NCBI RefSeq assembly: GCF_964199755.1 | Contig: NC_133898.1 | Span: 131,295,553 to 131,359,552 of the forward strand | Direction: 5' to 3' | From: Larus michahellis | Lineage: Eukaryota > Chordata > Aves > Charadriiformes > Laridae | DNA: 64,000 nt | The notes under the pieces: generated by a model | Seen by the model: the letters and a program-made list of their open reading frames with translations, nothing else | Told to the model about the DNA's origin: nothing | Databases searched by the model: none | Program-made: the position numbers and the translations under genes | Part shown: positions 58,613 to 64,000 of the stretch, piece after piece | Layout of the letters: every line of letters begins with the position of its first letter | How positions within the stretch are numbered: the first letter of the stretch is position 1

Positions 58613-60025
58613 ATGGCCGGTAAGTCCCGCAGCGGCTGCGAGGCGCTGAAGGTGGTGGCCCGGTGCCGGCCCATGAGCAGGAAGGAGGAGGCGGCGGGCT
58701 ACGAGCGCGTCCTGGAGCTGGACGTGAAGCTGGGGCAGGTGAGCATCCGCAACCCCCGCGCCGCCCCCGGAGAGCTGCCCAAGACCTTCACCTTCGACGC
58801 CGTCTACGACGCCAGCTCCAAGCAGGCGGACCTCTACGACGAGACGGTCCGGCCGCTGATCGACTCCGTGCTGCAGGGCTTCAACGGCACCATCTTCGCC
58901 TACGGCCAGACCGGCACCGGCAAGACCTACACCATGCAGGGGGCCTGGGCGGAGCCGGAGAAGCGGGGCATCATCCCCATCTCCTTCGAGCACATCTTCA
59001 CCCACATCTCCCGCTCGCAGAACCAGCAGTACCTGGTGAGGGCCTCGTACCTGGAGATCTACCAGGAGGAGATCAGGGACCTCCTCGCCAAGGACCAGAG
59101 CAAGAAGCTGGAGCTGAAGGAGAACCCCGAGACGGGGGTGTACATCAAGGACCTCTCCTCCTTCGTGACCAAGAACGTCAAGGAGATCGAGCACGTGATG
59201 AACCTGGGGAGCCAGACGCGGTCCGTGGGCAGCACCAACATGAACGAGCACAGCTCGCGCTCCCACGCCATCTTCCTCATCACCATCGAGTGCAGCGAGA
59301 CGGGGCCGGACGGCGAGGAGCACATCCGCGTGGGCAAGCTCAACCTGGTGGACCTGGCCGGCAGCGAGCGCCAGAGCAAAATGGGGGCCCACGGAGAGCG
59401 CCCCAAGGAAGCGTCCAAGATCAACCTCTCCCTCTCCGCCCTGGGCAATGTCATCTCCGCCCTCGTGGACGGCAAGAGCACGCACATCCCCTACCGGGAC
59501 TCCAAGCTGACCCGCCTGCTGCAGGACTCCCTCGGGGGCAACGCCAAGACAATCATGGTGGCCACCTTGGGCCCGGCCTCTCACAGCTACGACGAGAGCC
59601 TCTCCACCCTCAGGTTCGCCAACAGGGCCAAGAACATCAAGAACAAGCCCCGGGTGAACGAGGACCCCAAGGACACCTTGCTGCGGGAGTTTCAGGAGGA
59701 GATCGTCCGGCTGAAAGCCCAGCTGGAGAAACGTGGCATGCTGGGGAAGAAGAGGAGAAGAAGCAGCCGGAGGAAGAAAGCGGTGGATGGAGAAAGCGCC
59801 ACGGAGAACGAAGGGGAGGACGACAACGAGGACGGCCTGGAGAAGAACATGGAGAATTACTTGAAGGAGCAGAAGGAGAGGCTGGAAGAGGAGAAAGCCG
59901 CTATCCAGGATGACCACAGCCTAGTGAGCGAGGAGAAGCAGAAGCTGCTGCAGGAGAAGGAGAAGATGATAGAGGATCTGCGGAAGGAGCAGGAGGCCAC
60001 CGAGCTGCTGGCCACCAAGTACAAG
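58613..60025 (+). CDS. KIF3C: KIF3C, kinesin-2 motor, first coding exon (motor domain and neck)
   Basis: 471 codons ending AAG|GTAGGT, phase 0. The ATG has a strong context (GCCGCCATGG). Visible: P-loop GQTGTGKT (98-105), switch I NEHSSRSH (211-218), switch II DLAGSE (247-252), microtubule-binding [20 protein letters not shown] (291-310), neck-linker region about 338-354, a basic stretch (379-389) followed by an acidic stretch (399-409), then the start of the coiled coil (from about 411). The [20 protein letters not shown] block and the MLGK...RRKKAV hinge identify KIF3C over KIF3B. Family role: ATP-driven plus-end microtubule motor, heterodimer with KIF3A, enriched in neurons. The stalk and tail exons (family length near 790 residues) lie beyond the right edge. 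Loop 11 is short here (SKMGAHGE). Confidence 0.97.
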
Positions 60026-60111
60026 GTAGGTGTCGCCACGCGCCATTGTGAGTGACGCTGGGGGAAGAACCTGCTTTGCCTCCAGTCCCTTGTGGGGTGC
60101 TTGAATGGGTC

Positions 60112-60330
60112 CCAGGCGGGTGCCCATGCAAGGTGGGCTCCCGAGTAGGGTGCCCATGCAAGGTGGGCTCCCAAGCAGGGTGCCCATGCAAGGTGGCTCC
60201 CAAAGAGGGTGCCCATGCAAGGTGGCTCCCAAAGAGGGTGTCCATGCAAGGTGGGCTCCCAAGCAGGGTGTCCATGCAAGGTGGGCTCTCAGGCAGGATG
60301 TCTAAGCAGGATGCCCAAGCAGGGTGCCCA
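60112..60330. repeat. 30-bp minisatellite, about 7 copies
   Basis: Unit GGGTGCCCATGCAAGGTGGG + CTCCCAAGCA, with some units shortened by 1-2 bp. It lies right after the KIF3C exon 1 donor. Purine/G-rich on the transcribed-sense strand. Confidence 0.92.
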
Positions 60331-61374
60331 AGGGCAGCCCCATGCTACTGTGTGGGGGTGGCCTGAGGTTGCCCTCAGACATGGACCTGCGTGGGGACCT
60401 CATGTGGGAGCTCCTGGGGGCCAGGGTGGATAGTGCCATGGGGGAGTGGATCACTGGTGGCACGAGTTTGCTGTACTCAGCTCTTGTCCTCCTCAGCACA
60501 ACAAAGCAGCCTGCGATGGGCTGGGGAGTGATGCTGCAGATTCGTCCCCGGTGGCCCTGGGAACACGCCCAGGGCTGGGGACGCGGCACCGCCTGCCCCC
60601 CGCATCCTGCCCAGCCCCACGGCTCCCGCCCAGCCCGCAGGGCTCCGCGGGGACAGCAGGGCTGTGAGCCCGCGGGCAGGGCCTGCCAGCTCTGCGGGGA
60701 CCCCCCACCCCTCAAATCCTTCCTGGCCCCCTGCAGCCAGAGCGGGGAGGGTGGGGGCATGTTACTGTCACCCTCCGAGCCACCAGCCTGGGGATGCTGA
60801 GTGCCAGAGGGGCCCCGGCAGCCCCAGCCCAGCCCCAGGTGGCCGTGCCGGGGGTCCGGGGCTGCACCACTGCCCCCCGCCACCTGCTTCCGTCCCCAGT
60901 GAGGCTGGGGGGTCCGGACCCCTCCTGCCTGCCCATGGCTGCTGCGGGGCTGGCGCCAGCGCTGGGCTGGGACAATGGTCACAGCGGTGGGGAAGGAGCC
61001 CTGGCGTCCTGACCCACCACATCACACCCTGGCACAGCCCCTCTTGTCACCGCGCTGGCCCGGATGCGGTGGCCCGGCTGGAGACCTGGGACGGAGCCCT
61101 CCAGGTGGGGACACGGCTGGGATTTCGGGGGCTGAGCAGGGGGATGCTCGGGGATGCTCTCGTACCCTCCTCCGTGGCCAGAGCTGTGTTTGTTGCAGCT
61201 CCAGGGACATGTGGCCATGCCCAGGGACCCATGGCTGTGTCCAGGACACATGGCCATGCCCAGGCGTGTGTGATCATGCCTGGATGCCTGCACAAAGACC
61301 TGTGGGCTCACACTGGGACATGCCACCAGGGCAGAGCCATGGGGGTGACACCGGTCACCAGCTGGTGTGACAGA

Positions 61375-61435
61375 TGTCCCATGACGGATGTGCCATGATG
61401 GATGTGCCATGACGGATGTGCCATGGCGGGTGTCC
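61375..61435. repeat. 14-bp tandem repeat, about 4 copies
   Basis: Units ATGACGGATGTGCC and ATGATGGATGTGCC in tandem within KIF3C intron 1. Confidence 0.85.
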
Positions 61436-62093
61436 CGGCAGCGCAGGATGCTCGGCGTGGCGGTGGGCTCCCCGCGGCTGGTGGAGCGCAGGTTGCTGCT
61501 GGCAGCCGTCCCGCGCAGTTCCTGGTCCGGCACAGCGCAGCGGGGCTGGCTCGGGGCCACGGCGTGTCCTGTAACTGCTGAGTAACGGGGCAGGGCCGGA
61601 GGCAAGGTGATGCCGTGTCCCCTTTGGTGGCCTTCGGAGCCACCCCGTGCACTGGGACCCTCTGGCCGTGGGGGTGCAGGACTGTCGCACCAGCGAGGTA
61701 TCGCCCCAGGGGGCAAAAATCCCCCCTGTGCCAGCGACAGAGGGGCAGAGCCAGCAGCGATGCTCACCCTGCCTGGGGGGACAGTGCAGGGGCCACTGGG
61801 TGGCTTCCCTGTCCCCTGGGCAAGTGTGCCACGCAGCGGGGCCGGGCAAGGAGGCACCAGCCTGGAAAGAGCCCTGTGTCCCGCTCACGTGTTCAACGGC
61901 TCCGTAGTGACCATGGAAAATGCAGCTGTAGTGACAGGGGGGACACGGGGGGGACACGGGGTGCCCCACACACGTGCGGGTGACGCAGGCTGGTCCCCGT
62001 CTCGCTGTCACACTTGTGGACGTGGGCTCTGGCTCTGCCCTGCGGCACTGCCAGAGCTGGGAGAGGCTGGGGCCAGCCCCCCCGCCCCCGGCA

Positions 62094-62175
62094 GATGTGT
62101 GCCCTGGCACCCAGATGTGCAACCTGGCACCCAGACATGCACCCTGGCACCCAGACATGCACCCTGGCACCCAGG
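62094..62175. repeat. 21-bp tandem repeat, about 4 copies
   Basis: Units like CACCCAGACATGCACCCTGG in tandem within KIF3C intron 1. Confidence 0.85.
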
Positions 62176-62179
62176 CCGG

Positions 62180-62360
62180 GGTCAGCAGGCGGGAAAGTGC
62201 CGGAGAAGTTATTTGGGTGCCGGAAATGAGCCCCCGTGAGCGGCTTAGCGTTCAATCTGCCCCACGCGCTAAAGAAGATTGGGAGTCGTCTTCGTTAGGG
62301 AGAATAAATAAATGCTTTAGCCAGGGCAAAAATGGCAGCGCTAAAAGCCCCGTAATCCGG
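62180..62360. promoter_or_regulatory. Candidate noncoding regulatory islet in KIF3C intron 1
   Basis: Non-repetitive, AT-richer block in GC-rich surroundings, with GAGAATAAATAAATGC, GCTTTAGCC, CAGCGCTAAAAGCC and CGTAATCCGG. It looks more information-rich than its neighbours. Regulatory role is inferred only. Confidence 0.3.
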
Positions 62361-63733
62361 CGGCGAGGGCGGTGTCGCCGGCAGGGAGCCCCACGGGGAG
62401 GGGTGGCAGCACCCTGCCCTGGCCAAGCATCGTCCCGGGTCCCCCCCGGTCCCCTCCCTGCAGCTCATCGGGGTGCTGGGGACACTCACCATCACGGGGT
62501 GCAAGAGCTGGGTCTGGAGCAGGAGGTGTGAGGGGTCCGTAGCACCCCAGTGCCCCCGGGAGCCCTGGCGGGGGGAGGCATGGGGGCGGGGGGGGGGGCT
62601 GCCCTCGGGGGTCTCAGCCCCCCACGGTAACCCGGTGGCTTTCAGGCAAAATGCCTGGCCAGCGGCACCCAGCTGAAGGCAACAGGGCCGGGAGGAAGGA
62701 GGAACCCCCAGTGCTGGGGTCTGGGGGGTGCAGCATGGTCGGGGGGGCTGGATGGGGCACCCATGGGGGGGCCCCATAGCGCTGAACGGCTGCAACAGTC
62801 CTGGGGGGGGGAAGGGAAGGTGGGAGGTGGTGGTGCGACGCAGGGGTTGTCCCATGGGTGCGGGGCGGGGGGCTGCTTTCACACCCCTCAAACCACACGC
62901 TGCACACCCCCACAGCCGTCCTGCGTGGGGCTGGGAAGGGGGAAAAAGAGGGGAAAAAGAGGGGCAATAGAATATTGCCCCCGGGGCTGTCGGTGTGACC
63001 GGGGGCCGCTGGTTTGCCTGAGCCCCCACCTCTGTGCCTGGGGTGGTGCTGAGGTACGGCCTTGGAGGGCACGGCACTCCCGGGGACAGGGTGGCACCGA
63101 TGAATGCCACGTGTGCCCCCCAGTGCCAGCGTCCCCCCTTGGCGTGGCGTCACGGCCCTCCTGCTGGAAGGGCCTTGGCTATGGCTGGGGGGGGTCCGGG
63201 CACGGCTAGGAGCAGGGAGGGAGCTTTGCCTTCGGGGCCCTTGCTCTGGGGTTGGAGGGGGACCCTAAGAATGTGGGGGGGGCCGCTGTGTGCTGGTGCA
63301 GTGACGGTCAGCGGCTGGCGGGGACACCCTGGGGACGGCGGCGGGCGCTGCTGCCGCTGGCGCTGTGTCTGGGACATGAATTTTTAAAGCCGCGTGCAGT
63401 GGCGTGGGGACGTCTGGATCCGTCCCTGCCCACGGCCCTGAGCTGCAGCGGTGGGGGGCACAGGGCGGCCCCCCCTCTCCTCCTGCCCACTGGTGCCAGC
63501 CGCGCTGTCCCACTGGCACGGGAACGCGGCTACAGGCGCACACACACGTCTCACACACGGGTGTGCGCACATGCGTCTCACACATGGGTGTGCACGCACG
63601 CGGCCCACGGAGTGACCACCCCCTGCACCGGTGTGCTCAGACTCACCCTGCTGGTGCACCTCCTGGCACACGGAGCACGTGTCTCCAGCACGGGTACACG
63701 CCTGGCGTGTGTACGCACACGGGCATGCACGGC

Positions 63734-63903
63734 ATCATGGAATCACAGAGTGGTTTGGGTGGGAAGGGACCTTAAAGGCCACCCAGTGCCACCCCCTGCC
63801 CTGGGCAGGGACACCTCCCACCAGCCCAGGTTGCTCCAAGCCCCGGCCAACCTGGCCTTGAACCCCTCCAGGGATGGGGCAGCCACAGCTTCTCTGGGCA
63901 AGC
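63734..63903 (-). mobile_element. CR1 LINE 3' end fragment in KIF3C intron 1
   Basis: About 170 bp of CR1 3' terminus in reverse orientation, beginning ATCATGGAATCACAGAGTGG and stopping at CTTCTCTGGGCAA. It is inserted in a CA/TG-rich, alternating purine-pyrimidine region. Confidence 0.92.
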
Positions 63904-64000
63904 CGGGACACGCGGGAGCGTGCACACGCGAGTGCGCTCACCTGTGCGTGCGTGGGGGCTGTACACGAGCGTGTGCGTGCGGCGGGTAAAGGAGAGTGTG

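Larger units (their letters stand above)
58205..59700. promoter_or_regulatory. KIF3C: CpG island over KIF3C promoter and exon 1
   Basis: Extremely CpG-dense sequence from the end of the minisatellite through the 5' UTR and most of the first coding exon. It holds a ZNF143-type site, GC boxes at about 58268-58290, and CCCCGG and CCG runs. No TATA box is seen. Confidence 0.85.
60026..64000 (+). other. KIF3C: KIF3C intron 1 (partial)
   Basis: Begins with donor GTAGGT. I looked for the expected next exon (a stalk sequence starting like AMESKLL) and did not find it, so the intron probably runs past the window end. It holds a 30-bp minisatellite, short 14-bp and 21-bp tandem arrays, TG/CA-rich sequence near 63535-63600 and a CR1 end at 63734. 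Open frames here are GC-driven and not supported. Confidence 0.8.

Noticed and set aside
57305..59917. 870-codon minus-strand open frame covering the array and the KIF3C exon
   Set aside because: The right half is the antisense shadow of the GC-rich KIF3C coding exon and the left half is the minisatellite. No independent evidence of coding.
1..64000. CRISPR array, operon, phage or toxin-antitoxin system
   Set aside because: The DNA is vertebrate nuclear sequence. The tandem arrays have no spacers and no bacterial genes occur.
60040..64000. KIF3C coding exon 2 within the window
   Set aside because: I searched by eye for a sequence like AMESKLL...HTNEQQK after an AG and found none. It is presumed beyond the right edge.

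Overview
This is a window of vertebrate nuclear DNA, almost certainly from a bird. Two vertebrate genes can be read, with canonical splice sites and very long introns. Nearly all recognisable interspersed repeats are CR1 LINE fragments, the dominant bird retroposon, and the genic CpG islands and GC-rich minisatellites also fit. I cannot name the species.

Layout. From 1 to 43,650 the minus strand carries coding exons 5 to 1 of RAB10 (a Rab GTPase). Its last exon or exons and 3' UTR lie beyond the left edge. The introns are about 0.5, 3.2, 11.9 and 27.5 kb and hold CR1 copies, simple repeats and otherwise unremarkable sequence. A CpG island at about 43.3-44.5 kb holds the RAB10 promoter, with two palindromic CREs, an inverted CCAAT box, GC boxes and a YY1/ETS pair. 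From 44.6 to 58.6 kb is a GC-rich interval in which I find no supportable gene. It holds a CR1 copy, a 20-bp minisatellite, a degenerate ~17-bp minisatellite, a ~0.5 kb C-rich pyrimidine tract and a 2.3 kb higher-order minisatellite built on CTGCATCC. That array stops just short of the KIF3C promoter, which has a ZNF143-type site, GC boxes, a CCCCGG run and a CCG run. KIF3C (a kinesin-2 motor) starts at 58,613 on the plus strand. Its first coding exon encodes the whole motor domain and neck (471 codons) and ends at a donor at 60,026. The rest of the window is KIF3C intron 1.

The two genes are divergent (head to head, starts about 15 kb apart), which matches the mammalian RAB10-KIF3C order as I remember it. 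RAB10 works in exocytic and endosomal membrane traffic. KIF3C is a neuronal-enriched plus-end motor that pairs with KIF3A. Nothing shows that they are co-regulated.

No new protein system is visible. The points most worth following are: a KIF3C motor loop lacking the Gly-rich insert I recall in mammals; a CR1 subfamily whose copies share the same coding damage; near-identical CR1 direct repeats flanking RAB10 exon 1; the large array beside the KIF3C promoter; and a perfect short hairpin in RAB10 intron 1.
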